The position numbers were made by a program, and so were the translations under genes. Positions 1-8,502 of a stretch of 20,566 nucleotides of DNA are shown here, piece by piece. The notes below the pieces were generated by a model, which did no database searches, was not told where the DNA came from, and saw only the letters and a program-made list of their open reading frames with translations. The stretch is from Spirochaetia bacterium (lineage in GTDB: Bacteria > Spirochaetota > Spirochaetia > Treponematales > Breznakiellaceae), in contig BNUW01000027.1 of NCBI GenBank assembly GCA_025997655.1, positions 1 through 20,566 on the forward strand, read 5' to 3'. Each line of letters opens with the position of its first letter. Position 1 is the first letter of the stretch.

Positions 1-30
1 GCTTGGTACCGGTTTTGCGCTTTCATAGTT

Positions 31-85
31 TTGGTATAATCATACTCCCCTTTCCTTTGAAAACGTAAGGGGAAAACCATACCAA
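31..85. repeat. Nested inverted repeat near left edge
   Basis: The outer arms TTGGTAT (31-37) and ATACCAA (79-85) are exact reverse complements. Inner arms CCCCTT (47-52) and AAGGGG (67-72) are also exact. Read on the minus strand, the AAGGGG-type purine run and a possible start ATG at 43 lie inside the structure, so it could be a leader or operator of a gene beginning left of the window. There is no T-tract, so it is not a typical terminator. The function is unknown. Confidence 0.4.
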
Positions 86-207
86 TTATGCTGTCAAAAC
101 GCCTGTTTTTGCTGTTTAGGGGGAATTGGGCTGGCCAAGGTCCCACAAACCTGTTTTTTTCCCACCATCCTGACGGTATCTGCCCCATAGGCAAAGTCCT
201 TCTTACG

Positions 208-230
208 AGTGCGGCGCACTAATAGCTATT
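208..230. repeat. Hairpin plus adjacent 10-bp palindrome
   Basis: Arms AGTGC (208-212) and GCACT (216-220) flank a 3-nt loop. The perfect palindrome AATAGCTATT follows at once (221-230). No T-run follows on either strand, so it does not look like a Rho-independent terminator. It may be a protein-binding site or the end of a decayed element. Confidence 0.35.
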
Positions 231-406
231 AAGTAGGTAGACACTATTGACAATGTTAATAAGAAGAATATCAACCACATCATCCCGAAGGAAACGGTTC
301 ATCCCCCTTTCTTATTAGACGAGATACCCCTCCCTATACACCTCTACAATACCGTCAAAATCGGCAAAAGTTTGTCAAGAGGGGCTTCGTGGTTAATTAT
401 TCTTCA

Positions 407-3400
407 TTACCCGAAGTACCCCACCCCCGCCTCCAATATCCGCTGCTGCTTGTTCCCCGGTATGTTGATATGCACGTACTCCCCGCAGCGTTCCGAGTGG
501 GCCATCTTGCCCAGGACCCGTCCGTCGGGGCTGGTGAGGCCCTCTATGGCAAAGTCCGATCCGTTGGGGTTGTCCGGCTCGGCCATGGCGGGGTTTCCCC
601 GGGCATCGGCGTAACAGAAAGGGACCTGCCCTGCGGCGAAGAGCGCCCTGCCCTCCTCTTCCCGGATGACGATGCGGCCTTCACCATGGCTGACGGGAAG
701 GATATGGAGGGTTCCCGGTTCCTCCAGGGCAAGCCAGGGGGATGTGTTGGCGATAACTTTAGTGCGGACCATGCGGGAAACGTGGCGGCCTATGCGGTTG
801 AAGCTCAGGGTTGGCGCGAAAAAATCCGCCTCCCGGTAGGCGCCGTAGGGGATCAGCCCCAGCTTGATCAGCGCCTGGAAACCGTTGCAGATGCCCAGGA
901 TCAGGCCGTCACGGACATCCAGCAGCTTGGTGACTTCATCGGCGATAGCGGGGGAACGGAACACGTTTGCAATAAACTTTCCCGACCCGTCCGGCTCATC
1001 CCCGGCGCTGAAGCCCCCGGAGAGGGCCACGATCTGGGCTTCCCCGATGGCCGCCGCCAGTTCCCGCCTGGATTCCAGGATGTCCTCTGAGTTCCGGTTC
1101 CTGAAGATAACCAGCCGGGTCCGTGCCCCCGCTCTGCGGAAAGCCCGTGCCATGTCCCACTCGCAGTTGGTGCCGGGGAATACCGGCAGCACAACCAAGG
1201 GTTGCGCCGCCATCGTGGTAGTTTTTTGCCGGACGGTCTTTCCCGCCAGGGCTTTGCCGCCGGAGATAGCCGCTAAGAGGGCCGCATCATTTGCGGGGAC
1301 CGATCCGGAGGGGATGGCCGGATCTTCTGCAACCGTTGCGCCGGAAGATGTCTGAGGGTATACCGTGGACAAGGTACCTTCGTAGGCCCGGCGCAGTACC
1401 GCAAGGGGTTTCTCATCGGAATCCTTACCCCGGACTATGCGGAAAATAGGTTCCGCCAGTGTGTGGGCCGCGACGGCCCAGCGGGGGGCAGGGCTGGATT
1501 CGCAGAGAATTTCCCTGACATAGTCAACTCCGTCAAGCTCCACCAGAACCGAACCCTGGTGGAGTCCGGGGGATACCAGGGACAGGGGGACGGCGGACCC
1601 TTGGTCCACTTCCACCTCAATGCCGGCCATGTTTCCAAAGGCCATAATCGCCAGAGACGGACCTATGCCGCCGGCTCCTACGGGATAGGCGGCACGGACC
1701 ACCCCTTTTGCGGAAAGGGCAGCCAGGGCGTTCATATTGGCCTTGAATAGTTCCCATTCATTATTTTCCTGGTAGAGAAGGATCACGGTGTTTCCCGGTG
1801 TACCGCTCAAGGCCCCGGAACGGACGGCGGCGGCAGGGAGGGTCCCGGCGGCAAAGGCAACCAGGGTGGGAGGGACCGCCAGGTCTATATGGTTGGCATC
1901 ATCCCGATAGCTTCCGGACATGGAATCCTTGCCCCCTATGGCGGGAACCCCCAGGGCCAGCTGCGCTTCCAATGCGCCGAGCAGGGCCGACAGGGGTTTG
2001 CCCCAGGATTCGGGCGTATCCATCCGCTCAAAATACTCCTGGAGGGAAAGCCGGGCGGCCCAGGGATTACCCCCCAGGCAGGCGTATTTTGCAAGGGCTT
2101 CCCGGATAGCCCCCTTGGCTCCCTCGTAGGGACTGCGCAGGGCGAGGTCCGGGTCGTAGCCAAAAGTCATCAGGCTAGCGGTAAGGCTTTCGTTAAGGAC
2201 ATTGTCCTCTTCCAGGGAAGGCAACAAGGCCGCCATGCCGCACTCCGGGGTGCCCTGTTCTGCACCGCCCCAGGGATACAGTACCGAGGCCGCCCCGATG
2301 GAGCCGTCGAACCGTTCCGTAAGGCCCCGGCGGCTCCCGGTACGGAGGGATGCCAGTTCCCGCTCCAGGGTGTCCAATGTATAGGGTGTTTCATCAGCCC
2401 CGGACTTCTTCCAGTCGGCTTCTATCACCGCCCGGGCAGAACGGGGCGCCCCATTGGAATTAAGGAATCTTCGTGAAAGGTCCACGATGGTTTTCCCCCG
2501 CCAACTCATCCTAAGACGAGCCCCATCTTCCTCCCCGTCACCCGCCGTAATAGCGGCAATGACCACCGCATCCAGGTTTTCCGCCGCGGCATAGGCGATC
2601 AGGGCATCCGCGTCTTTGGCGGCAACTACCACGGCCATGCGTTCCTGGGATTCGGAGATGGCCAACTCTATACCGTCCAGGCCGGCGTATTTCTTGGGCA
2701 CCTTATCAAGGTTGATGTCCAAACCGGCGGCCAGTTCCCCCACCGCAACCGCCACGCCCCCGGCGCCGAAGTCATTGCAGCGTTTGATCAGGGAGGTCAC
2801 GGCGGGGTTGCGGAAGAGGCGCTGGAGTTTCCGCTCCTCCACGGCGTTTCCTTTCTGCACCTCCGCCCCGGCAGTTTCCACCGATTCCCCGGTATGAGCC
2901 TTGGAGGATCCGGTGGCGCCGCCAATACCATCCCGGCCGGTCTTACCGCCCAGGAGGAGTACCAGATCCCCGGCCAGGGGTTCTTCACGGCGTACCCATG
3001 CCTCGGGGACAGCCCCGGCAACCGCCCCCAGTTCCATACGTTTGGCAAGGAAGCCGGGATGGTAGAATTCCGCCACCTGCCCCGTCGCAAGCCCTATCTG
3101 GTTCCCGTAGGAGGAGTAGCCCGCCGCCGCTTCCCGGGCTATCTTCAACTGGGGGAGCTTCCCCGGCAGGGTTTCCGCGAGGCTGCTCCGGGGGTCGGCG
3201 CCTCCGGTAACCCGCATGGCCTGGTGCACGTAAGCCCGGCCGGAAAGGGGATCACGGATGGCCCCCCCAAGACAGGTAGCGGCCCCGCCAAAGGGCTCAA
3301 TCTCCGTGGGGTGATTGTGGGTCTCGTTCTTAAAGAGAAATAGCCAGGGCTCAAAGAAGGCGCCATGCGCCGTTCCCCGGAACTCGGCCTGTACTTTGAT

Positions 3401-4363
3401 GGAACAGGCGTTGATCTCCTTAGACTCGTCCAGGTCCATCAGGAGGCCTCGCTTCTTTAGCACCTTCGCCCCAATGGTAGCCAGGTCCATCAGGGTCCGC
3501 GGCCGCATCGCCGCCCCGACTTCCCGACGGGCATCCTCGTACAGGGCCAATGCCCGTTTCAGTGCGGCACCTTCAGGGGTAAGGTTAAGGGAACCCCCTA
3601 AGGAAATCTCCAGGGTGGTGGTGAAGGTGGTATGCCGGCAATGGTCTGACCAGTAGGTGTCCAGGACCCGCAATTCCGCCAGGGTAGGGTCCCGGCCAAT
3701 ACTACGAAAGTAGTCCCGGCAAAAGAGCAGATCCCCGGTAGACATGGCAAGGCCGTATTGTTTGGCAAGATCCGCCAGCACAGCCTCACCGGCAGCGGAA
3801 AAGCCCGCAAGGACCGGCACATTGCCGCCTTCGCTACCGGTATCTTCCAGGCTGAGGGGCAGCCCCAGGTCGGCTTCCCGGGAATCCACGGGGTTGATGA
3901 GGTAACGCATAAGCGCCGCCAACCCGGTCCCCTGGGGGTTTTCGGTGAAGCCTTCCAGGATGAAGATACGGGCGGTCCGAACCACCGGACGCACCCCCAC
4001 CGCCAGTTCCACGCATTGTTCCGCCGAATCGGCACGCTGGTTGTATTGCCCCGGCAGATACTCAATCCCGAAAACTGAGCGGTTAGCGCTCTTGCAGTTC
4101 GGAAGGGAAAGCCAGGGCTGCTTTTCGTAATACACCGTATCGCAGGGGGGCTCGGAAAAGACCAGGTTCACCGCCTGCCGGAACTGTTCCTCACTGAGGC
4201 CGGCCACGTCATAGCGCTGCAAAATCCTCATGCTGCCCAGGTTTGGTCCGCCGCCGGCAAGGAAAGCGGCAATATCCGCCTGCAAACGCCGGGCCTCGAT
4301 ATCAAAACCCGCTTTCTTTTCTATATATACCCGCCTGATGGGCCCATCACCATGGTTCGGCAT
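407..4363 (-). CDS. purL: Phosphoribosylformylglycinamidine synthase, single-chain (PurL)
   Basis: This 1318-residue enzyme of de novo purine synthesis converts FGAR, ATP and glutamine to FGAM in the cytoplasm. The protein is the large one-chain form, with both the synthetase and the glutaminase parts. Visible motifs are SDHCRHTTF near residue 235, KNETHNHPTE near 345 (nucleotide/metal site), a glycine-rich GGKTGRDGIGGATG near 465, and a C-terminal class I glutamine amidotransferase starting near 1050 (PVFPGTNCEWD). The amidotransferase triad can be placed as Cys1159 (GICNGFQ), His1289 and Glu1291 (MAHSER). The N-terminal IRRVYIEKK pattern suggests the clostridial/Bacteroides-type clade (TIGR01857-like) rather than the proteobacterial one. 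The ATG start at 4363 has AAGGAG about 6 nt upstream. The gene appears complete and stands alone, with no clear terminator after its TAA. Confidence 0.97.
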   Translation of the reverse strand: MPNHGDGPIRRVYIEKKAGFDIEARRLQADIAAFLAGGGPNLGSMRILQRYDVAGLSEEQFRQAVNLVFSEPPCDTVYYEKQPWLSLPNCKSANRSVFGIEYLPGQYNQRADSAEQCVELAVGVRPVVRTARIFILEGFTENPQGTGLAALMRYLINPVDSREADLGLPLSLEDTGSEGGNVPVLAGFSAAGEAVLADLAKQYGLAMSTGDLLFCRDYFRSIGRDPTLAELRVLDTYWSDHCRHTTFTTTLEISLGGSLNLTPEGAALKRALALYEDARREVGAAMRPRTLMDLATIGAKVLKKRGLLMDLDESKEINACSIKVQAEFRGTAHGAFFEPWLFLFKNETHNHPTEIEPFGGAATCLGGAIRDPLSGRAYVHQAMRVTGGADPRSSLAETLPGKLPQLKIAREAAAGYSSYGNQIGLATGQVAEFYHPGFLAKRMELGAVAGAVPEAWVRREEPLAGDLVLLLGGKTGRDGIGGATGSSKAHTGESVETAGAEVQKGNAVEERKLQRLFRNPAVTSLIKRCNDFGAGGVAVAVGELAAGLDINLDKVPKKYAGLDGIELAISESQERMAVVVAAKDADALIAYAAAENLDAVVIAAITAGDGEEDGARLRMSWRGKTIVDLSRRFLNSNGAPRSARAVIEADWKKSGADETPYTLDTLERELASLRTGSRRGLTERFDGSIGAASVLYPWGGAEQGTPECGMAALLPSLEEDNVLNESLTASLMTFGYDPDLALRSPYEGAKGAIREALAKYACLGGNPWAARLSLQEYFERMDTPESWGKPLSALLGALEAQLALGVPAIGGKDSMSGSYRDDANHIDLAVPPTLVAFAAGTLPAAAVRSGALSGTPGNTVILLYQENNEWELFKANMNALAALSAKGVVRAAYPVGAGGIGPSLAIMAFGNMAGIEVEVDQGSAVPLSLVSPGLHQGSVLVELDGVDYVREILCESSPAPRWAVAAHTLAEPIFRIVRGKDSDEKPLAVLRRAYEGTLSTVYPQTSSGATVAEDPAIPSGSVPANDAALLAAISGGKALAGKTVRQKTTTMAAQPLVVLPVFPGTNCEWDMARAFRRAGARTRLVIFRNRNSEDILESRRELAAAIGEAQIVALSGGFSAGDEPDGSGKFIANVFRSPAIADEVTKLLDVRDGLILGICNGFQALIKLGLIPYGAYREADFFAPTLSFNRIGRHVSRMVRTKVIANTSPWLALEEPGTLHILPVSHGEGRIVIREEEGRALFAAGQVPFCYADARGNPAMAEPDNPNGSDFAIEGLTSPDGRVLGKMAHSERCGEYVHINIPGNKQQRILEAGVGYFG

Positions 4364-4470
4364 GCACGCTCCTTGAAATCACCCTAGTTTAGCAGGATAC
4401 AAGCCGCGCATAAAGCACCCCTTCTCCCCGCATCAGGCGGAAGATGATATGCCCGCAAAAGGTTATTATA

Positions 4471-4500
4471 GGGGGGACCCCTGGAGCCTCCGGACCCCCC
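4471..4500 (-). terminator. GC-rich hairpin after ymdB, possible terminator
   Basis: Arms GGGGGG (4471-4476) and CCCCCC (4495-4500) pair, with a single mismatch and then two further pairs inside; the centre contains a small GGAG/CTCC stem. It begins 15 nt beyond the ymdB stop codon. On the minus strand it is followed by CTATAATAACCTTTTG, a U-poor tail, so termination is likely only partial. It separates the rny-ymdB unit from purL. Confidence 0.5.
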
Positions 4501-4515
4501 ACTAATCTCTTCAGC

Positions 4516-5340
4516 TTATTCTTTAATCCGCAACCTTCGTATGGAAACCGCCCTTCTCATTTCCCGGTCAATTTCCACCACTATCCCCTGGAGTTCCGGC
4601 GGCTGCGCAGGCGTTGGTTCGGCGCAGGTCATGCGGTACAGCACCTGGGTTCGGGCCCGGTCCTGGCACACTGCGGCGTCCATGCCGATAACCCCGCCGG
4701 ACACGCCGGTCATTCCCAGGTCGGTGATATAGGCGGTGCCCAGGGGCAGCACCTTTTCATCCGCAGTTTGCACATGGGTATGGGTACCCGCCACCACGGC
4801 CGCCCTGCCGTCCAGATAAAAGCCCAGGGCTTCCTTTTCCCGGGTGGATTCCGCATGAAAATCAACCAGCACAATAGCATCGTTCCTTTTCAGAAGGTCA
4901 TGGAATTCAGTGGCCTGGGCATCCAGGGTTTCAACACAGGCAAAGGCCCGAAAGGGGCAGTCGATGGGGGTCATCAGTTCACGACCCTGGAGATTAATCA
5001 CCAGCCAGCGCGTCTTGTTTTTTTGGAGCAAGGTCCAACCCCGGCCCACCGGTTTTCCGGGATAATTCGCCGGCCGCAGAACCCGTTCTTCCGTGTCCAG
5101 GGCGGGCCAGAACTCCCGTTTCTCCCAGACATGGTTCCCCGTGGTGATAATATCCGCCCCGGCATTGAGGATACGCGCTTTTTCAGTTTCGGTTATGCCG
5201 AAACCGGCGGCGGCGTTTTCCCCGTTCACCACCACAAAGTCCGCCTCTTCCTGTGCAATAAGCGGGGGGAGCAGCTTTTCCAGGACAGCCAGCCCCGGCT
5301 CCCCCACCACATCCCCAATCATGATAAGCTTTACTATCAT
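4516..5340 (-). CDS. ymdB: YmdB-family metallophosphoesterase (TIGR00282)
   Basis: The 274-residue protein belongs to the family of small binuclear-metal phosphoesterases; Bacillus YmdB hydrolyses 2',3'-cyclic nucleotides and affects RNase-dependent gene expression. All expected metal ligands are visible: Asp10 (IGDVVGEPG), Glu41-Asn42 (NGENAAAGFG), Asn69-His70 (TTGNHVWEK), His162 (DFHAEST) and His187/His189 (GTHTHVQ). There is no signal peptide, so it acts in the cytoplasm. The ATG overlaps the stop of the upstream gene in an ATGA, which implies translational coupling; GGAG lies about 6 nt before the ATG. It is the last gene of the rny-DUF5312-ymdB unit and is followed by a GC-rich hairpin. 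The rny-ymdB neighbourhood is known from Firmicutes, which supports a joint role in RNA turnover. The substrate here is inferred from the family only. Confidence 0.93.
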   Translation of the reverse strand: MIVKLIMIGDVVGEPGLAVLEKLLPPLIAQEEADFVVVNGENAAAGFGITETEKARILNAGADIITTGNHVWEKREFWPALDTEERVLRPANYPGKPVGRGWTLLQKNKTRWLVINLQGRELMTPIDCPFRAFACVETLDAQATEFHDLLKRNDAIVLVDFHAESTREKEALGFYLDGRAAVVAGTHTHVQTADEKVLPLGTAYITDLGMTGVSGGVIGMDAAVCQDRARTQVLYRMTCAEPTPAQPPELQGIVVEIDREMRRAVSIRRLRIKE

Positions 5341-6866
5341 TGGTGCTCCGCCTCCGCATCAGTATCTTCGTCCGAATCCTGCACGACAAGGTGCAGCAAA
5401 TCCAATAAATCCTCCAACCGCTTGTGCATCCCGGAGATCTGGCTTTCCAGGTCGCCATTGGAAAAGGGCGCCAATTCCTCCCAGTTCAGGATAATCAGCG
5501 GAAAGCTTCTTCGATAATCCTCAAGGATGTCCTTGAGGCTGTCTGCTATAACAGAAAGATTGAAGATTGCATCGGTGATGATAAGCCGCGCCTCGGCGTC
5601 AATCCGGGCGAGGTTTGCATTGATATTCCGTATCAGACTTTTGCTCTGGATAGTTTTGGTGAACGCCCTTTCCAGTTTGAGACCGTAGGGGCCCTGGTCC
5701 ATGAGGGAATCGTCCAGGGCTTTAATCTTCCCGGGAAGGCTTACCAACAGCCGTACCGATTCCGACAGGGGACGGTACAGGGCAGGGGCAACCCATTGCC
5801 CCCGGACCAGAATCAGGTCCGACAAAAACTGTAATTGCGCGCCCTCATCCGTCAAAAAAACGATTACATAGTTGAGCCCCCGGGCAAAGACAAAGCCGTT
5901 AAAATTGCGCTTTTTATACAGTTGACTGTTCCCTTCGGTATAGAATGTCAGGCGATCCATATTGCCGTCACCAAAAAACTGCCGGGCATATTCGGCAATC
6001 CGGGCGTCCTGTTTAGCGGTGGTGATCCGATTAAGGTGATCAAATATTTCAGTCCTGATAGTTTCCAGGTACTCCCCGGTGATATGCGCCCGGGTCAGGC
6101 GGGGCTCCCATCCCCAGTCCGGGTCCTTGGTAATAAAGCGGACCAGCATCTCCAGGATACCGGAGCGTTTCACCTCCTGTATTTCGGACAGCATCTTTTC
6201 CCAGAGTTTGGGATTAACCACCTCCGCCCCTTTGAAGTCCCGGAGCACCGTAAAGGCCGTATTCCAGTCCCGATCCGTATCAAGGTAGGCGGTCAGTTCC
6301 AGAAAATCCTTAATCCCATCGGAAACCGCTGCCCCCGGTATCGCCGCGAACACCCGTAACTGGGGGTCAAACTTTCGGAGCAGAAAATAAAAGTCGTAGG
6401 TAACAAATTTGGCCATCCCCAGGATGAGCGTATAACAACCGTCGATGGCTTGTACCCGCTCCGGATCAAAGCCCTCCTCAAACTGGTCGAATTCATTCTG
6501 CATTTGCCGGGCAAGGGTCCCGGAGGGTATTTCCCCCGCCCGCTTTTCAATACGTTCCAGGGAAAGCCCCTCCAGGATAGCCAACTGCGTTTGATCCAGA
6601 AAGGCATGGATAGCGGCCAGCCTTAAGCGGCTTGATTGGGCCGCATTCTGGAGCGGGGTTTGGGCCGGGGAAACGGTTTTATACACCTTGAAAAAGAATT
6701 GGGCAAGCTCAGCCGTCACCTCTTCGGTCTTTACCCGGTAGAAGTTCCCGTATTTATTAGCCGCCAGCATCTTCGTCATCCGCTTCAGCGCCCGTTTTTT
6801 AGCCCGTTCCGGATTAGGCCCGCCGGTAATGGAGGAGATAAGCCAACTAAAAAACGAAAACGCCAT
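5337..6866 (-). CDS. Spirochaete protein of unknown function (DUF5312-like)
   Basis: The gene encodes 509 residues with no catalytic motif I can recognise. I associate it with a spirochaete-restricted family (probably DUF5312), but this rests on memory and not on a search. The N-terminus (MAFSFFSWLISS) is hydrophobic/amphipathic but too short and too close to a basic stretch (ERAKKRALKRMTK) to be a normal signal peptide; it could touch the membrane. The rest looks helical and mixed-charge, and ends in an acidic tail rich in D and E. The ATG at 6866 lies 16 nt after the rny stop, with a weak GGGA ribosome site. Its TGA overlaps the ymdB ATG by 4 nt. Its position between RNase Y and a cyclic-nucleotide phosphoesterase suggests a role linked to RNA turnover at the membrane; that is inference from context alone. 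Confidence 0.85.
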   Translation of the reverse strand: MAFSFFSWLISSITGGPNPERAKKRALKRMTKMLAANKYGNFYRVKTEEVTAELAQFFFKVYKTVSPAQTPLQNAAQSSRLRLAAIHAFLDQTQLAILEGLSLERIEKRAGEIPSGTLARQMQNEFDQFEEGFDPERVQAIDGCYTLILGMAKFVTYDFYFLLRKFDPQLRVFAAIPGAAVSDGIKDFLELTAYLDTDRDWNTAFTVLRDFKGAEVVNPKLWEKMLSEIQEVKRSGILEMLVRFITKDPDWGWEPRLTRAHITGEYLETIRTEIFDHLNRITTAKQDARIAEYARQFFGDGNMDRLTFYTEGNSQLYKKRNFNGFVFARGLNYVIVFLTDEGAQLQFLSDLILVRGQWVAPALYRPLSESVRLLVSLPGKIKALDDSLMDQGPYGLKLERAFTKTIQSKSLIRNINANLARIDAEARLIITDAIFNLSVIADSLKDILEDYRRSFPLIILNWEELAPFSNGDLESQISGMHKRLEDLLDLLHLVVQDSDEDTDAEAEHQ

Positions 6867-6882
6867 GGCAATTCCCGCTTAT

Positions 6883-8412
6883 TTACCGTGCGTATTCGGT
6901 GATCCTGGTTTCCCGGATGATCGTTACCCTGATCCTCCCGGGGTAGCGCAGGTCGTTCTCGATCTTCTTGGCAATCTGCTTAGCCAGATCCCGGGACTGC
7001 TCGTCGTTCAGGGCCTCGTTGTTGACCATGATCCGCAGTTCCCGCCCCGCCTGTATGGCAAAGGCCTTATCCACCCCGGTAAAGCCCGTGGCGATATTCT
7101 CCAGGTTTTCCAGCCGCTTGACGTAATTGTCCAGGGTTTCTCTTCGGGCGCCAGGCCGGGCTGCGGAAATGGCGTCCGCTATCTGTACCAGCACCGATTC
7201 GATGCAGGAGGGCTCCATATCGTTGTGATGGCTCCCGATGGCGTTGATGATCCGGGGGTCCTCCCCCATCTTCCGGGCCATGTCCATACCAATCTCCGCA
7301 TGGTTCAGGTCCGAATCGCTTTCGATCCCCTTGCCGATGTCGTGGAGCAGCGCCCCCCGCTTAGCCAGTTCCCGGTTGGCCCCCACCTCGGAAGCCAAAA
7401 TCCCCGCGATGATCGCCACTTCCTTGGAGTGATAGAGTACGTTTTGGCCGTAACTGGTGCGGAAATAGAGCCGCCCCAGGGTACGTATGGCTTCCTGGTT
7501 GATGTTGTGGATACCCAGGTCGAAGAGCACCTTTTCGCCCTCTTCGAAGATCTTCTGGGAAATATCCCTGGTAACCTTGGTGACAATCTCCTCAATCCGG
7601 GCCGGATGGATCCGCCCGTCGACGATGAGCCGTTCCATGCTCACCTTGGCAATTTCCCGGCGCACCGGGTCAAAGCAGGAGATAACCACCGCCTCCGGGG
7701 TATCGTCGATGATGATATCCACCCCGGTCATGGTTTCCAGGGTACGGATGTTCCGCCCCTCCCGGCCAATAATCCGCCCCTTCATTTCGTCGTTGGGGAG
7801 GGTCACGGTGGCCACGGTCACCTCGCCGGTTACCTCAGTGGCCAGGCGCTGGATGGTGGTGAGCAGCACATCCCGGGCTTTCTTTTCCGCGGAAAGGTTG
7901 GCCTCCGCCTCAATCTTGAGGACAATCCCCTGGGCGTCATGCCGGGCCTCGTTCTCCACATCCCGGATAATAAGGGCCTTCGCCTCGTCCACGGAGAGCC
8001 CCGAAATCCGTTCCAGTTCCGCCCGGTACCGCTCCTCTTCCTTTCCCAGAGCGTCATCCCGGCTTTGCAGAACCCGTTCCTTATCGGCCAGAACCAGTTC
8101 GGTCCGCTCGATTTGAGTCGTTTTCTTATCTATCGCTTCTTCTTTTTGCAGAATACGTTTCTCGTACCGCTGCAACTCTCCCCTGCGTTCCCGGGTCTCC
8201 CTTTCCTGCTGATTCCGATCACGGATAACTTGTTCTTTTGCTTCAAGAAGAATCTCCTTCTTTTTAGCCTCAGCTTCCTTTATCGCATCCTGTTTTATAC
8301 GTTCGGCGCGTTGCTCCGATGCCGTAAGTTGAAATCTGGCGTACAGCCAGCGTATAGTCCAGCCTAAGGTTAACCCGGCAAGAGGGAGGATAATCCACAT
8401 GATCCACCTCAT
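6883..8412 (-). CDS. rny: Ribonuclease Y
   Basis: RNase Y is a membrane-anchored endoribonuclease that starts mRNA decay. The 509-residue protein has the family order: a single N-terminal membrane helix (about 5-25), a long charged coiled coil (about 30-175), a KH domain with GRIIGREGRNIR at 212-223, and an HD domain with the catalytic pair His357-Asp358 in LLHDIGK. The length matches the usual ~520 residues. I chose the ATG at 8412, because AAGGGG sits about 6 nt upstream; an in-frame start at 8439 would add nine residues before the membrane helix and lies inside a hairpin in the leader. A consensus-like promoter is found upstream (8470-8497). The next gene starts 16 nt downstream, so rny leads an operon with the DUF5312-like gene and ymdB. 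Confidence 0.96.
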   Translation of the reverse strand: MRWIMWIILPLAGLTLGWTIRWLYARFQLTASEQRAERIKQDAIKEAEAKKKEILLEAKEQVIRDRNQQERETRERRGELQRYEKRILQKEEAIDKKTTQIERTELVLADKERVLQSRDDALGKEEERYRAELERISGLSVDEAKALIIRDVENEARHDAQGIVLKIEAEANLSAEKKARDVLLTTIQRLATEVTGEVTVATVTLPNDEMKGRIIGREGRNIRTLETMTGVDIIIDDTPEAVVISCFDPVRREIAKVSMERLIVDGRIHPARIEEIVTKVTRDISQKIFEEGEKVLFDLGIHNINQEAIRTLGRLYFRTSYGQNVLYHSKEVAIIAGILASEVGANRELAKRGALLHDIGKGIESDSDLNHAEIGMDMARKMGEDPRIINAIGSHHNDMEPSCIESVLVQIADAISAARPGARRETLDNYVKRLENLENIATGFTGVDKAFAIQAGRELRIMVNNEALNDEQSRDLAKQIAKKIENDLRYPGRIRVTIIRETRITEYAR

Positions 8413-8438
8413 GATACACCCCTTACCGATAAGTATCA

Positions 8439-8456
8439 AAGAACCGGTAGGTTCTT
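8439..8456 (-). promoter_or_regulatory. Hairpin in the rny leader
   Basis: Perfect 7-bp arms AAGAACC (8439-8445) and GGTTCTT (8450-8456) flank a 4-nt loop. The hairpin falls between the rny promoter and the rny ribosome-binding site. On the minus strand it is followed by TTGATAC, not by a real U-tract. It may stabilise the mRNA, weakly attenuate transcription, or be a target for processing by RNase Y itself. Confidence 0.5.
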
Positions 8457-8469
8457 CAGTACAGTTCAG

Positions 8470-8497
8470 GATATAGCAAGAAAGTAGGGTTTGTCAA
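8470..8497 (-). promoter_or_regulatory. Sigma70-type promoter of rny
   Basis: On the minus strand the -35 box is a perfect TTGACA (8497-8492). After a 16-bp spacer comes TATATC (8475-8470) as the -10. The promoter lies in the 90-bp gap between the lptB stop and the rny ATG, with transcription starting near 8463. It makes rny-DUF5312-ymdB at least partly independent of the lpt genes. Confidence 0.65.
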
Positions 8498-8502
8498 TAC
8501 AG

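Larger units (their letters stand above)
1..406. other. Gene-free left edge, AT-richer, with several inverted repeats
   Basis: No convincing gene is visible. The stretch is less GC-rich than the rest of the window. It holds a nested inverted repeat at 31-85, a hairpin with arms AGTGC/GCACT at 208-220, and an adjoining perfect 10-bp palindrome AATAGCTATT at 221-230. A TTGACA word is seen at 247-252 (+), but no good -10 follows it. A TATAAT word is at 35-40 (+) without a good -35. On the minus strand an ATG at 24-26 opens a frame that runs off the left edge (MKAQNRYQ...), so a leftward gene may begin here; eight codons are too few to judge. No intrinsic terminator for purL was found in this stretch. 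Confidence 0.5.

Noticed and set aside
4444..5517. 357-codon open frame on the plus strand opposite ymdB
   Set aside because: The minus-strand YmdB has all its metal ligands; the plus frame is compositionally a shadow.
6829..8367. 512-codon open frame on the plus strand opposite rny
   Set aside because: It is a GC-rich antisense shadow of a certain gene (RNase Y with KH and HD motifs). Its translation is Gly/Pro/His-rich and has no recognisable domain.
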